Shown: positions 17,054-27,076, counted from the first letter of the stretch. The stretch is DNA of 53,619 bases from an uncultured Alphaproteobacteria bacterium (GCA_902576125.1 CACGUF010000007.1:1-53619), one strand, 5' to 3'. A program made the numbers and translations. Notes: generated from the sequence alone by a model not told the origin.

Positions 17054-17954
17054 AAAATTACAAGGTTGGATAAATTTATATAAACCAATAGGAATAAGTT
17101 CATTTTCAGCTATTTATAAAATAAAAAAAAAATTTAATATAAAAAAAATAGGTCATGCTGGTACATTAGATCCAAATGCTGAAGGAATTCTTCCAATTGC
17201 AATTAATAAAACAACTAAATTGATCCCTTTTATAAATACTAGCTCAAAAAAATACTTTTTTAAGATTAAATGGGGTGAGCAAACTTCAACAGATGATGCT
17301 GAGGGAGAAATAATAAACGTTAGTAAAATTATTCCAAGTGAAGATAGTATAAAAAATATAATTAATAATTTCTTAGGATATATTAATCAAATACCCCCAA
17401 AGGCTTCAGCAATTAAAGTAAATGGCAAAAGAGCATATACAATTTTACGAGATAAAAAAAATTTTAACCTCAGAGAAAAAAAAGTTTTTTTAAAAACTAT
17501 TCAATTTATTGAGTCTACAAATAATACTTCAAATTTTTTTATTGAATGTGGTAAAGGGTTTTATGTAAGAAGTCTTGCTCGTGATATTGCATATAAATTA
17601 CATACATTTGGTCATACTATTGAAATAAAAAGGACAAAAGTAGGTAATTTTGATCAAAAAACGTCAATTTTGCTGGACGATTTGTTAAAAATAGGGCAAA
17701 GCGAACTCGAATTTAATTTTATTCACTCTTCATTATCTATGCTGGACGACATCTTGGCTTATGAGGTTGAAGAAGAGAGAGATTTATATGATCTTTCATT
17801 GGGTAAAAAAATTTTTATTAATAAAAAAAAATTAATAAAGTCATCATTAAATTCAGATAAAAAAGCATTAGTTTTTTTATCAAACAAAGGAAACGTAGTT
17901 TCTTTTGGAAAGTTAACTGGAGATTTGTTCCAACCAAATAAAGTTTTAACATAG
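17046..17954 (+). CDS. truB: tRNA pseudouridine-55 synthase
   Basis: Makes pseudouridine 55 in the T-loop of tRNAs. The catalytic motif GHAGTLDPNAEGILPIAI carries the nucleophilic Asp near residue 40. Other TruB blocks are GEQTSTDDAEGEI, QIPPKASAIKVNGKRAY and FIECGKGFYVRSLARD. The C-terminal region is short, giving 302 residues. It overlaps rbfA by 8 nt. Confidence 0.95.
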   Translation: MNEKLQGWINLYKPIGISSFSAIYKIKKKFNIKKIGHAGTLDPNAEGILPIAINKTTKLIPFINTSSKKYFFKIKWGEQTSTDDAEGEIINVSKIIPSEDSIKNIINNFLGYINQIPPKASAIKVNGKRAYTILRDKKNFNLREKKVFLKTIQFIESTNNTSNFFIECGKGFYVRSLARDIAYKLHTFGHTIEIKRTKVGNFDQKTSILLDDLLKIGQSELEFNFIHSSLSMLDDILAYEVEEERDLYDLSLGKKIFINKKKLIKSSLNSDKKALVFLSNKGNVVSFGKLTGDLFQPNKVLT

Positions 17955-17962
17955 GAGTTATG

Positions 17963-18232
17963 ATGTCGATAAAAAAAGAAGAAAAAAAAGATTTAATAAG
18001 TAAATTTTCAATTAACGATAATGATACAGGTTCTGCAGAGGTTCAAATTGCAGTTTTAACTCAAAGAATAAATAATTTGATAGAGCATTTTAAAAATCAC
18101 AAACATGATAATCATTCAAAAAGAGGACTTGTAGCTTTAGTAAATAATAGAAAAAAATTGTTATCTTATCTATCTAATAAAGATAAGGAAAAATATAATA
18201 AGTTAATAACGGACCTTAAAATAAGAGGTTAA
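17963..18232 (+). CDS. rpsO: 30S ribosomal protein S15
   Basis: Primary 16S rRNA-binding protein of the 30S platform. The second of two adjacent ATGs (17960 and 17963) is preferred: it leaves 5 nt to the AGGAG at 17953-17957 and gives an 89-residue product, the standard S15 length. Recognisable blocks are DTGSAEVQIAVLTQRINNL and HSKRGLVALVNNRKKLLSYL. It lies between truB and pnp as in most proteobacteria. No obvious RNase III-type hairpin separates it from pnp in the 22-nt gap. Confidence 0.95.
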   Translation: MSIKKEEKKDLISKFSINDNDTGSAEVQIAVLTQRINNLIEHFKNHKHDNHSKRGLVALVNNRKKLLSYLSNKDKEKYNKLITDLKIRG

Positions 18233-18254
18233 TTTAATCTGAAAGAGAAAAAAG

Positions 18255-20339
18255 ATGTTTGATGTAAAAAAAGTAGAATTAGAATGGGCAGGAAAAAAGT
18301 TACAAATCGAAACTGGTAAAATAGCAAGGCAAGCAGACTCATCTGTAATTGTTACATATGGAGGCACAACTGTAATGGCAAATGTAGTAGCTGCTAAGCA
18401 GGTAAAACCTGATATGGATTTTTTCCCCTTAACTGTTAATTATCAAGAAAAATTTTATTCTGTAGGAAAAATCCCTGGAGGCTTTTTTAAAAGAGAAGCA
18501 AGACCTACTGAAAAAGAAACCTTAATCTGTAGATTAATTGATAGGCCTATAAGACCTTTATTCCACAAGGATTTTAAAAATGAAACTCAGGTTACTTGTA
18601 CTGTATTATCTCATGATCTTGAAAATGACTCAGATATTGTTGCTATGATTGCTGCAAGCGCATCAACTACATTATCAGGTCTTCCTTTTATGGGCCCCTT
18701 AGGAGCAACAAAAATTGGTTTAGTCGATGATCAACTTATTGTTAATCCAACAATTCAAGAGATAAAAAATTCTAAATTAGATTTAATTGTAGCAGGAACT
18801 AAAAATGGTGTATTAATGGTAGAGTCAGAAGCTCATCAATTAAGTGAAGAAAAAATGCTTGAGGCTGTTGTTTTAGGTCAAGACTCTTATTTGCCAGTAA
18901 TAGATGCAATTATTTCTTTAGCTAAGCAGGCTGCAAAAGATCCCTGGGATATACCTGAAAAAGAAAGTGAAATTACTAATCTTCCAAAGTTAATTGAAGA
19001 TGAATATGGTTTGCAATTTAGTGATGCTTATAAATTAACTGAAAAACAAAAAAGAGTAGAAAAATTAAATGTAATAAGATCAGAAATTGAAAAAAAGCAT
19101 TTAAGTGATACTCTTACTTCAGTAGTTGTTTCTGATGCTATAAAATCCGTAGAAAAAGATATTGTACGTGGTAATTTGTTAAAAACTGGTAATAGAATAG
19201 ATGGGCGAGATACTAAAACTGTTAGACCTATTGTTTGCGAAACTGGACTTTTAGAGCGTACTCATGGTTCAGCTTTATTCACAAGGGGAGAAACCCAGGC
19301 ATTAGTTGTAACAACTCTTGGAACTGGAATGGATGAGCAAAGAATCGATGCTATTGAAGGCGAATATAAAGAAAACTTTATGTTGCATTATAATTTTCCA
19401 CCTTATTCTGTTGGTGAAGTTGGTAGAGTAGGTTCTACAAGTAGAAGAGAAATTGGACATGGTAAACTTGCATGGAGAGCTATTCATCCAATGCTCCCCT
19501 CTAATGATAAATTTCCTTACACTTTTAGAGTCGTGTCTGAAATTACTGAGTCAAATGGATCAAGCTCAATGGCAACAGTATGTGGAACTTCAATGTCTTT
19601 AATGGATGCAGGGGTCCCTATTGAAAAACCAATTGCAGGAATTGCAATGGGATTAATAAAAGAAAATGATAAATATGTTGTTTTATCAGATATACTTGGA
19701 GATGAAGATCATTTAGGTGATATGGACTTTAAAGTTGCTGGCACAAAAGATGGAATAACATCTTTACAAATGGACATTAAAATTACCAGCATTACTTCAG
19801 AAATAATGAAGGAAGCTCTAGAGCAGGCTAAAGATGGCAGAATTCATATTCTAGGCGAAATGGCTAAAGCAATTAAAAAGCCAAAAGAAAAAATTTCTGA
19901 TTATGCACCTACCATTACTACATTTCATGTCCATAAAGATAAAATTAGAGAAGTTATTGGTAAAGGTGGTGCAGTAATTAGAGAAATAAGTGAAACTACT
20001 GGAGCAAAAATTGAGATAGATGATGAAGGATTAGTTAGTGTTGCTGCTGTAGATGCAAAGTCAGGTAATGATGCAATAGAATGGATAAAGGGAATTGTAG
20101 AAGAGCCTGAAATAGGAAAAATCTATGAGGGTAAAGTTGTAAAACTAATGGACTTTGGCGCTTTCGTTAATTTTATGGGATCAAGAGATGGTCTAGTTCA
20201 TATCAGTCAACTTAAAAATGAGAGAGTTGAAAAAGTAAGCGATGTTATTAATGAAGGTGATGTAGTCAAGGTAAAAGTTTTGGATATTGATTCAAGGGGT
20301 AAAGTAAAACTCTCAATGAAAGAAGTAGAGGCTGAATAA
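18255..20339 (+). CDS. pnp: Polyribonucleotide nucleotidyltransferase (PNPase)
   Basis: Phosphorolytic 3'-5' exoribonuclease of the degradosome. Two RNase PH domains (1-about 215 and about 315-540), a linking helical domain, then KH ([17 protein letters not shown]) and S1 ([20 protein letters not shown]) complete 694 residues. The second core shows [13 protein letters not shown] and [14 protein letters not shown]. An AAGAG-type ribosome binding site precedes the ATG. The last 8 bases overlap the inferred start of the phosphodiesterase. Confidence 0.97.
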   Translation: MFDVKKVELEWAGKKLQIETGKIARQADSSVIVTYGGTTVMANVVAAKQVKPDMDFFPLTVNYQEKFYSVGKIPGGFFKREARPTEKETLICRLIDRPIRPLFHKDFKNETQVTCTVLSHDLENDSDIVAMIAASASTTLSGLPFMGPLGATKIGLVDDQLIVNPTIQEIKNSKLDLIVAGTKNGVLMVESEAHQLSEEKMLEAVVLGQDSYLPVIDAIISLAKQAAKDPWDIPEKESEITNLPKLIEDEYGLQFSDAYKLTEKQKRVEKLNVIRSEIEKKHLSDTLTSVVVSDAIKSVEKDIVRGNLLKTGNRIDGRDTKTVRPIVCETGLLERTHGSALFTRGETQALVVTTLGTGMDEQRIDAIEGEYKENFMLHYNFPPYSVGEVGRVGSTSRREIGHGKLAWRAIHPMLPSNDKFPYTFRVVSEITESNGSSSMATVCGTSMSLMDAGVPIEKPIAGIAMGLIKENDKYVVLSDILGDEDHLGDMDFKVAGTKDGITSLQMDIKITSITSEIMKEALEQAKDGRIHILGEMAKAIKKPKEKISDYAPTITTFHVHKDKIREVIGKGGAVIREISETTGAKIEIDDEGLVSVAAVDAKSGNDAIEWIKGIVEEPEIGKIYEGKVVKLMDFGAFVNFMGSRDGLVHISQLKNERVEKVSDVINEGDVVKVKVLDIDSRGKVKLSMKEVEAE

Positions 20340-21081
20340 TAAATTTATATTACCTAAAGTAATTGGTCATAGAGGTGTAAAAGATTTATCACCTGAAAAT
20401 ACTTTAGAGTCTATTTCAAAAGCATTTGAAATTGGCCTCGATTGTGTTGAGGTAGATGTTAAAATTAGTAAAGATAGTATACCTCTTTTAATTCATGATG
20501 ATACTTTAGATAGAACAACAAGTGGTTCAGGCTTAGTTTGCAATTATACATTTGATGAAATTTCAAACCTTGATGCTGGTTATTTTTTTTATAATTCAAA
20601 TAAAACTATAAGGGTGCCAAGTCTAATCAAAGTGTTAAATGAAGTAAGAAATAAAAAAAAATCTATCAATATTGAAATGAAGCCTAATAAAGGACTTGAA
20701 AAAAAAAATGTAGAAAAAATAGTAAATGAGATTAAAAATTTTTCTTTAGACAATGTTTTTTTTTCAAGTTTTAATCTTGAAAGTTGCATAACTTTAAAAG
20801 AGCATCTTCCTCAAGCTCTTTGTGGTTTTTTAAATCATGATTTTTCTAAAATTACCCTTAATGATACAATAGATATATGCAAAAGGTACGATTTTTTTAG
20901 TTGTGGCACAGATTTTGAATCATTTTCAGAATCAATAGGAAATGAACTATCAAGTAATGATATATTAGTAACAGTTTATTCTGGAAAAAATATTACTATA
21001 GAAGAAGCACAAAATTTGTGGAAGAATAATGTTACTAGTGTATTTGTGGATGATCCAACTGAATATAAAAACTATTATTAA
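20332..21081 (+). CDS. Glycerophosphodiester phosphodiesterase, non-canonical start
   Basis: Hydrolyses glycerophosphodiesters to glycerol-3-phosphate and an alcohol. The catalytic blocks [28 protein letters not shown] and [13 protein letters not shown] lie between 20359 and 20523, so the gene must begin before that. The frame is open from 20329 (stop TAG at 20326-20328), yet has no ATG, GTG or TTG before the GTG at 20614, which would delete the active site. The best start is CTG at 20332, with AGAAG six bases upstream, giving 249 residues ([15 protein letters not shown]), the normal family length, and an 8-nt overlap with pnp. ATA at 20347 is an alternative. It ends overlapping the fabI stop. 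Confidence 0.75.
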   Translation: MNNKFILPKVIGHRGVKDLSPENTLESISKAFEIGLDCVEVDVKISKDSIPLLIHDDTLDRTTSGSGLVCNYTFDEISNLDAGYFFYNSNKTIRVPSLIKVLNEVRNKKKSINIEMKPNKGLEKKNVEKIVNEIKNFSLDNVFFSSFNLESCITLKEHLPQALCGFLNHDFSKITLNDTIDICKRYDFFSCGTDFESFSESIGNELSSNDILVTVYSGKNITIEEAQNLWKNNVTSVFVDDPTEYKNYY

Positions 21082-21848
21082 GTCTTAGGCATTCCAACAA
21101 TATTAAATCCACAGTCAACATAATGTATTTCCCCAGTTACAGCAGATGACATCTCGCTAACTAAATATAAAGCAGAATTGCCTAATTCTTCTAGATTTAC
21201 ATTTCTTTTTAAAGATGAATTATCATTGGTATATTTAAAAACTTCTCTTGCATTAGCAATTGCAGCTCCAGCTAGTGTTCTCATAGGTCCTGCTGATATA
21301 GCATTTACTCTTATCTTGTGTTCTCCTAAATCAACACTTAAATATTTTACACTAGTTTCAAGTGCAGCCTTTGCAACTCCCATAACATTGTAATTTGGCA
21401 TTACTTTGTTTGCTCCATAAAAACTTAATGTTACTAAGCTTCCATTTTCATTGAGAATAGGTTGAAAAACTTTAGCTATTTTTGTGAAAGAATAGCACGA
21501 GATAGATAGACTGTTGATAAAATTATTTTTTGAAGTTTCGATATAACGTCCATTTAATTCATTTTTATCTGAATATGCTATGGCATGAATAATAAAATCA
21601 ATATTTCCAAATTTATCTTTAATAACCTTTTGAGTTTTACTTAAATCCTCCTCTTTGCTTACATCGCATTCAATCAAACAATTACAGTTTACTTTATCAG
21701 CAAGAGGTTTGACTCTTTTTAATAATGTGTTGTTTTGATAAGTAATTGCTAAATCAGCACCATGTTGATGCAATTTTTCAGCAATACCCCACGCTATTGA
21801 ATGATCATTTGCAATACCAAAAACTACACCTTTTTTATCTTTAAGCAT
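21078..21848 (-). CDS. fabI: Enoyl-[acyl-carrier-protein] reductase (NADH) FabI
   Basis: Last step of each fatty-acid elongation cycle. It is a short-chain dehydrogenase fold with the FabI-type cofactor segment [17 protein letters not shown] at the N-terminus, the active-site region [18 protein letters not shown] with Tyr and Lys, and [16 protein letters not shown]. The length of 256 matches. It overlaps fabB by 8 nt upstream and the phosphodiesterase stop by 4 nt tail to tail. It forms a fabA-fabB-fabI operon. Confidence 0.96.
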   Translation of the reverse strand: MLKDKKGVVFGIANDHSIAWGIAEKLHQHGADLAITYQNNTLLKRVKPLADKVNCNCLIECDVSKEEDLSKTQKVIKDKFGNIDFIIHAIAYSDKNELNGRYIETSKNNFINSLSISCYSFTKIAKVFQPILNENGSLVTLSFYGANKVMPNYNVMGVAKAALETSVKYLSVDLGEHKIRVNAISAGPMRTLAGAAIANAREVFKYTNDNSSLKRNVNLEELGNSALYLVSEMSSAVTGEIHYVDCGFNIVGMPKT

Positions 21849-23058
21849 TATATCTAGACATCAATAAAGTTGCATTTGTTCCACCAAAACCAAAACTGTT
21901 TGACAGCACGTTCTCAATTTTATGGTTTTCTTCTGTCTCTAAAAGAATATTGTGATTTTGCGCACTTTCATCTAAATTTGTAATGTTAGCAGAACCACAT
22001 AGAAAATTATTATTTAACATGAGAAGGCAATATATAGCTTCATGAACACCCGTTGCGCCTAAAGAGTGTCCCGTTAAAGATTTTGTTGAACTAATTTTTG
22101 GAATATTTTTTCCAAACACATTTTTAATTGCTCCTAATTCTTTAATATCACCTATTGGTGTACTAGTTCCATGTGAATTAATATAATCAACTTTTCCTTT
22201 TATATCTTTGATTGCCATTTTCATACATCTCTCAGCTCCTTCGCCTGAAGGTTGAACCATATCAAAACCATCTGAAGTGGCACCATATCCAGTTATTTCA
22301 CCGTATATTTTAGCTCCTCTGGCTTTAGCATGTTCAAGTTCTTCAAGAACTAAAGTTCCACCACCACCAGAGATCACAAAACCATCTCTATCAGAGTCAT
22401 ACGCTCTTGATGCTATTTTAGGATTATCATTATACTTTGATGATAAGGCACCCATCGCGTCAAATAATATTGATAAAGTCCAATGAAGCTCTTCTCCTCC
22501 ACCAGCAAAAATTATATTTTGCTTTCCCATTTGAATTAATTCATATGCATTACCTATACAATGTGAGCTTGTAGAACAGGCAGATGTGATAGAGTAGTTT
22601 ACACCCTTAATTTTAAATGGTGTAGCTAGGGTGGCAGAATTAGTACTCGACATACTTCTTGGAACCATAAAAGGCCCAACTTTTTTTGAGCCACTATATT
22701 TACCTAATTCTGAAGCTTTATATAAATTCATAGTAGATGGACCACCTGAACCTACAATAATGCCAGTCATTTCATTTGATATATCTTTTTCTTCTAATCC
22801 AGAGTCTTCAATAGCATTTTTCATTGCAATATAGTTAAATGCTGCCCCATCACCCATAAAACGCAAAAGGCGACGATCAATATTTTCTTCTAGATTTATG
22901 TCTGGTTTCCCATGAACAAGACTTCTAAATGAAAACTCTTCGTATTCAGGTGCTGAAGATATTCCAGCATTTAAATTTTTTAAATTATGTGTAACTGTTT
23001 CAGCATTATTTCCTATACATGAAACTATACCAAATCCTGTAACTACTACCCGTTTCAT
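21841..23058 (-). CDS. fabB: 3-oxoacyl-ACP synthase I (FabB)
   Basis: Condensing enzyme required for unsaturated fatty acid elongation. The catalytic Cys is in [18 protein letters not shown], and the two His residues are in [11 protein letters not shown] and [17 protein letters not shown]. The N-terminus [17 protein letters not shown] and the C-terminal [12 protein letters not shown] are typical. The 405-residue length and direct pairing with fabA support FabB over FabF. The gap to fabA is 2 nt. Confidence 0.95.
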   Translation of the reverse strand: MKRVVVTGFGIVSCIGNNAETVTHNLKNLNAGISSAPEYEEFSFRSLVHGKPDINLEENIDRRLLRFMGDGAAFNYIAMKNAIEDSGLEEKDISNEMTGIIVGSGGPSTMNLYKASELGKYSGSKKVGPFMVPRSMSSTNSATLATPFKIKGVNYSITSACSTSSHCIGNAYELIQMGKQNIIFAGGGEELHWTLSILFDAMGALSSKYNDNPKIASRAYDSDRDGFVISGGGGTLVLEELEHAKARGAKIYGEITGYGATSDGFDMVQPSGEGAERCMKMAIKDIKGKVDYINSHGTSTPIGDIKELGAIKNVFGKNIPKISSTKSLTGHSLGATGVHEAIYCLLMLNNNFLCGSANITNLDESAQNHNILLETEENHKIENVLSNSFGFGGTNATLLMSRYNA

Positions 23059-23060
23059 AT

Positions 23061-23570
23061 CTATTTTTCTTTAGATTGAAAAAGACCAACCTTCATATCC
23101 TTGGCTTCATATATAGGATTTCCATCAGCTTTTAGAGTACCATCCGCTACACCTAAGATTAATTTTCTAAGAATTAATCTTTTTAAAGAGATGTGATAAG
23201 TTACTTTTTTTACTGTATTTAATACTTGTCCAGTAAATTTTACTTCACCAACACCTAATGCTCTTCCTTTTCCCGGTTGACCTAACCAACCAAGATAAAA
23301 ACCAACAAGTTGCCACATAGCATCCAAACCAAGACATCCAGGCATCACTGGGTCACCTTTAAAATGACAATTAAAGAACCATAAATCTTTTTTAATATCT
23401 AGCTCAGCAATAATTTCACCTTTTTCAAACAGTCCACCATTCTCATTTATGTTTGTAACTCTGTCAAACATAAGCATTGGCGGAGATGGAAGTTGTGCAT
23501 TACCCTCCCCAAAAAGAATACCATTCGCACAATCTAATAGCTCTTGATATGAAAATGAATTTTGCTTCAT
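23061..23570 (-). CDS. fabA: 3-hydroxydecanoyl-ACP dehydratase/isomerase FabA
   Basis: Dehydrates 3-hydroxydecanoyl-ACP and isomerises trans-2 to cis-3-decenoyl-ACP, the branch point to unsaturated fatty acids. The active-site His is in [22 protein letters not shown], with the Asp a few residues later. The 169-residue length is exact for FabA. It heads the fabA-fabB-fabI operon. A near-palindrome lies 23-35 bases upstream of its ATG. Confidence 0.96.
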   Translation of the reverse strand: MKQNSFSYQELLDCANGILFGEGNAQLPSPPMLMFDRVTNINENGGLFEKGEIIAELDIKKDLWFFNCHFKGDPVMPGCLGLDAMWQLVGFYLGWLGQPGKGRALGVGEVKFTGQVLNTVKKVTYHISLKRLILRKLILGVADGTLKADGNPIYEAKDMKVGLFQSKEK

Positions 23571-23592
23571 AATGATTAAAATAAGTTATTAA

Positions 23593-23605
23593 ATGATAAT
23601 ATCAT
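23593..23605. promoter_or_regulatory. Palindrome upstream of fabA
   Basis: ATGATAATATCAT consists of two perfect 6-bp arms around a single A, located upstream of the fabA ATG (23570) and downstream of the E1-like gene stop (23611). It could be an operator overlapping the fabA promoter; no regulator is recognised, and AT-rich palindromes also arise by chance. Confidence 0.25.
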
Positions 23606-23610
23606 ATAAG

Positions 23611-24354
23611 TTAACTATTATTTAATGCACAATCAGCATTATTTTTTATTTTGATATTACTAATACTTAAATTTTCAGTATTAATTAGAGATAAAATATT
23701 ATTTTCTTCTTTTATTTCTAAAATAGCATTTATAGTTTTTTGTGCTGTAATTAAGCCAGCCATGCCCGCGCAAATACTTGAAATACCTATAGTTTCACAT
23801 CGAGCAATTTCAACATCTTCATCATTTGGAAATAAGCAATTTAAACAAATATGACTACCATAATTTTTAAAGAGGCAAATTTGAATATTATAATTTATTG
23901 CAGATGAGAAAATATATCGTAATGAATTTTTAACACAAAATTTATTTATTAATTTAGATGAATGCCAATCATCACTAGTATCTATAATTATGTCAGCACC
24001 TAATAAAACATTAATATTTTTTGTTGATAAATTTTCAGAGTAAGCAGTTATTTTACAGTTTGGATTTGTTTTTAATAGTTTATTTTTTGCAGTTATACTT
24101 TTATATTTACCTATATCATCTAAGCCATATAGTATTTGTCTCCCTAAATTAGATTTTTCTATACGATCTCCATCAAAAAAAGTTAAATTTTTTAACCCTG
24201 ACGAAACTAAATATTGAGATAACGGGCATCCAATTCCACCAAGACCAATGATAATGATTTTTGCATCTTTTAATTTATCAATATTTGATTCATTGAAATT
24301 TTTTAAAATAAATTGCCTAGAAAAAATCTCATATTCTAAATCTGAATAACTCAT
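23611..24354 (-). CDS. MoeB/ThiF/HesA-family E1-like adenylyltransferase
   Basis: ATP-dependent activator of a ubiquitin-like sulfur carrier (MoaD or ThiS). Visible are the nucleotide-binding IIIGLGGIGCPLSQYLVSSG (residues about 34-53), the arginine motif SNLGRQILYGLDDIGKYKS, the Asp in DIIIDTSDDW, and RCETIGISSICAGMAG. Of the usual two zinc CxxC pairs, CLNC is present but the C-terminal one is reduced to a single Cys (DCALNNS), close to the stop. The 247 residues match MoeB length. It is followed by coaBC upstream with no gap. Molybdopterin versus thiamine assignment cannot be made from this sequence. Confidence 0.82.
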   Translation of the reverse strand: MSYSDLEYEIFSRQFILKNFNESNIDKLKDAKIIIIGLGGIGCPLSQYLVSSGLKNLTFFDGDRIEKSNLGRQILYGLDDIGKYKSITAKNKLLKTNPNCKITAYSENLSTKNINVLLGADIIIDTSDDWHSSKLINKFCVKNSLRYIFSSAINYNIQICLFKNYGSHICLNCLFPNDEDVEIARCETIGISSICAGMAGLITAQKTINAILEIKEENNILSLINTENLSISNIKIKNNADCALNNS

Positions 24355-25532
24355 TTATTTTTTAATTTGTTTATAAATAGATTCTACAATATATTTAGCA
24401 CATTTAACTTTAGAAGTTTTAGCATAATCTTTAATTCTCTCTTTAGTAATAATGGAAATTTTATTTTCATTTAAACCAAAAACTGTATTGTTATTACTGA
24501 TTTGATTATATATGATCATATCACAGTTTTTTTCATATAATTTTTTTTTTGCATTTATTTTCTTTCCTGTTTCTGCAGAAAAACCCACAATATATTTTGG
24601 TTTATCTGTTTTTTTTCATAGAAATTGTTTTTAAAATATCTACATTTTTTTTTAATTCTAGAGTTTTGAAATCATTTTTTTTTTATTTTATATGAAATTG
24701 CTTTTTTAATTTTAAAATCTGAAACTGCTGCACTAAATATGGCAATATCTATATTTTTATTTTCTTTTATTATAGAATCTAACATTTCATTAGCTGTTTT
24801 GACTTTAATAAATTTTACATTAGATGGTGGTTGTAAGTTAGTTGGACCAGAAATTAATGTTACTTTTGCTCCTGATCTAGAGAGTTCATTAGCAATCTCA
24901 TAACCTTGCTTACCAGATGAAAAATTAGATATATATCTAATTGGATCAATATTTTCTATCGTAGGGCCAGCTGTAATTAAGCACTTTTTATTTAGAAATC
25001 TTTTATTTAAATTTAGTTTAAAGATTAAATTATTAACAATTAATTTTGTATCTTCTATTCTTCCAATTCCATACTCACCACATTTTAATTTTCCAATTTT
25101 TGGTCCAATAAATCTTACACCAACTGATTTTAAATAATTTACATTTTTTTTATTTATTTTATTTTCCCACATTTCTGTATTCATGGCAGGAATAAAAAAT
25201 ATTGGTTTATTTGATGCAAGTAATGTATTTGAAGCCAAATTATTACCATAGCCATTAGCAAACTTAGCAATTGTATTAGCAGTTGCTGGACATACAACCA
25301 AAATATCATTTTTTCTAGATAAATTAATGTGCAGCATTTTTTGTTTGGTTTCACTAATATCAGTGTAAATTTTGCCTGTTATATTTTGTCTTATCTTTGT
25401 AATATTAATTAATTTTTTTGCATCTTTTGTAATAATACAATCTATTTCTATTTTGTGATTTTTTAATTTAACTAATATTTCACAACATTTTGATACTGCA
25501 ATTGACCCAGTGATTATAAAAAGTATTTTCAC
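24355..25532 (-). pseudogene. coaBC: CoaBC (phosphopantothenoylcysteine synthetase/decarboxylase), two poly-A frameshifts
   Basis: Two successive steps of coenzyme A synthesis. The CoaC flavoprotein part (about 1-175) shows ITGSIAVSK, VVCPATANTIAKFANG and FIPAMNTEMWEN; the CoaB part begins LITAGPTIENIDPIRYISNFSSGKQGYEIA. The frame stops after IKKK at an A10 run (T10 at 24675-24684), continues in another frame as DFKTLELKKNVDILKTISM, then shifts again at an A8 run (T8 at 24609-24616) into PKYIVGFSAETGKKI. Removing one A from each run yields one 391-residue protein, normal for CoaBC. Because the gene is essential, sequence error or slippage rescue is more likely than true loss. The start is GTG, overlapping the ubiE stop by 1 nt. 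Confidence 0.85.
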
Positions 25533-26260
25533 TAATATTTAAATCCTGTGTGTATTGATACAATACCGTCAAATAGATTAATATATTTCACTGATTTGAA
25601 ACCTGCATTCTCAATTTTATGTTTAAGAATTTCTTGATTAGGAAACATATCAATACTTTCGTTTAGGTAATTGTATCCTTCTTGGTTATTAGAAAAAATT
25701 TTACCAAGAAAAGGTATAAAATTTTTTTTATAATAAGAATATATTTTGGATAGAGGTATTGAAGACGGTTGACTAAACTCAAGACAATAGTATTGTCCAC
25801 CTGGCTTGAGTATTCTATAGGCTTCATTAAGGGACTTATCTATATTACTAATATTTCTTAGACAAAAAGAGATTAAATACTTATCATAAGTATTTTTATC
25901 AAAACTTAAATGTTCAGCATTTTGAAGATAAAATTTTATATTACCTTTTTTAATTCTTTTTTTTCCCTCTTTGAGCATTTCTGGATTAAGATCAACAACA
26001 TCAATTTTTATATTAATATGTTTTTTTTGTATCTCTAAAACTAAATCTCCAGACCCTGATCCTACATCAATAATTCTGTCTCCCATATTGGGATTAACCA
26101 TATCAATCAATATTTTTTTCCATAATCTGTGAGCGCCAAAGCTCATAACATCGTTCATCAAATCATAATTAAAGGCAACATTTGAAAAAACTTTTTGAAC
26201 TAGCTTTGTTTTTTCTTTAGGTGTTACTTTTAAATAACCAAAATTTGTTAATTTGTTCAT
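25532..26260 (-). CDS. ubiE: Ubiquinone/menaquinone biosynthesis C-methyltransferase UbiE
   Basis: SAM-dependent C-methylation in quinone synthesis. Typical blocks are FSNVAFNYDLMNDVMSFG, the SAM site DRIIDVGSGSGDLVLEI, LISFCLRNISNIDKSLNEAYRILKPGG, and the C-terminal GIVSIHTGFKY. The 242-residue length fits. The start (ATG at 26258-26260) is 3 nt from the divergent mutM start, so its promoter must lie in mutM coding sequence. coaBC follows directly. Confidence 0.95.
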   Translation of the reverse strand: MNKLTNFGYLKVTPKEKTKLVQKVFSNVAFNYDLMNDVMSFGAHRLWKKILIDMVNPNMGDRIIDVGSGSGDLVLEIQKKHINIKIDVVDLNPEMLKEGKKRIKKGNIKFYLQNAEHLSFDKNTYDKYLISFCLRNISNIDKSLNEAYRILKPGGQYYCLEFSQPSSIPLSKIYSYYKKNFIPFLGKIFSNNQEGYNYLNESIDMFPNQEILKHKIENAGFKSVKYINLFDGIVSIHTGFKY

Positions 26261-26263
26261 TTT

Positions 26264-27076
26264 ATGCCTGAATTACCTGAAGTTGAGACAACTGTTAAGA
26301 GTTTAAATATATTAAAAAACAAAAAAGTCATTAATCTTAACATTCGTACAAAAAAACTAAGATATCCAGTACCTGTTAATAAGTTAAAAAAAATAATAAA
26401 TTCCAACCTCATTAATTTCAGAAGAATAGCTAAGTATGTAATAATTGATTTAAATACATCGAAAAGTATTATTATACATTTGGGCATGTCTGGACGACTA
26501 AGAATATTTGAACATAAAAGTCTAAAAAATAAGCATGATCATTTAGTATTAAAATTTAATAATAATCATAGACTAATATTTAATGATCCAAGAAAATTTG
26601 GCTTTATTGATATAATTGAGTCGCATAAAATACATAATATCAAATATATTAAGAAACTAGGACTAGATGCGTTAGATAAAAATCTATCAAGGGAGTATCT
26701 TTATAAAAAATTTTATAAGTCAGAAGTTTTAATAAAACAACTTTTACTTAATCAATATATAGTAGCTGGTATAGGTAATATTTATGCTAGTGAAATTCTC
26801 TTTGATGCTAAAATATCACCTTTAAAAAAAGGTAAAAATCTAAACAAGTACCAAATTGGGACAATTATACAATCTACTAGAAAAATATTAAAAAAAGCAA
26901 TTAGATCTGGAGGCTCAAGTATCAACGATTATGTTTCACCTGATGGAACTTTAGGTAATTTTCAGAATAATTTTAAGGTTTATGGAAAGGAAGGAAGATA
27001 CATCAAGGGTTTTATTATTAAAAAAATAGTACTTTATGGGAGGTCTACTTTTTTCTGTCCTGATATTCAAAATTAA
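26264..27076 (+). CDS. mutM: Formamidopyrimidine-DNA glycosylase MutM (Fpg) with degenerate zinc finger
   Basis: Base-excision repair glycosylase/AP lyase for 8-oxoguanine. The N-terminus is canonical: MPELPEVETT, with catalytic Pro2 and Glu3, and HLGMSGRLRI follows. The helix-two-turn-helix block QYIVAGIGNIYASEILF is intact. The C-terminal zinc finger normally has four cysteines; here, after KVYGKEG, the first pair is replaced by RYIKGFIIKKI. GRSTFFCPDIQ keeps Arg260 and Cys265 only, with no cysteine codons in the other frames. Zinc binding is therefore unlikely, as in known zincless Fpg/Nei proteins. Length is 270. Confidence 0.93.
   Translation: MPELPEVETTVKSLNILKNKKVINLNIRTKKLRYPVPVNKLKKIINSNLINFRRIAKYVIIDLNTSKSIIIHLGMSGRLRIFEHKSLKNKHDHLVLKFNNNHRLIFNDPRKFGFIDIIESHKIHNIKYIKKLGLDALDKNLSREYLYKKFYKSEVLIKQLLLNQYIVAGIGNIYASEILFDAKISPLKKGKNLNKYQIGTIIQSTRKILKKAIRSGGSSINDYVSPDGTLGNFQNNFKVYGKEGRYIKGFIIKKIVLYGRSTFFCPDIQN

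Noticed and set aside
20614-21081. Short phosphodiesterase starting at the GTG at 20614
   Set aside because: It would lack the GHRG and PENT catalytic blocks that are plainly encoded in the same frame upstream.
26999-27076. Frameshift as the reason for the missing MutM cysteines
   Set aside because: No cysteine codons appear in either alternative frame across this stretch, so the loss is in the encoded protein.
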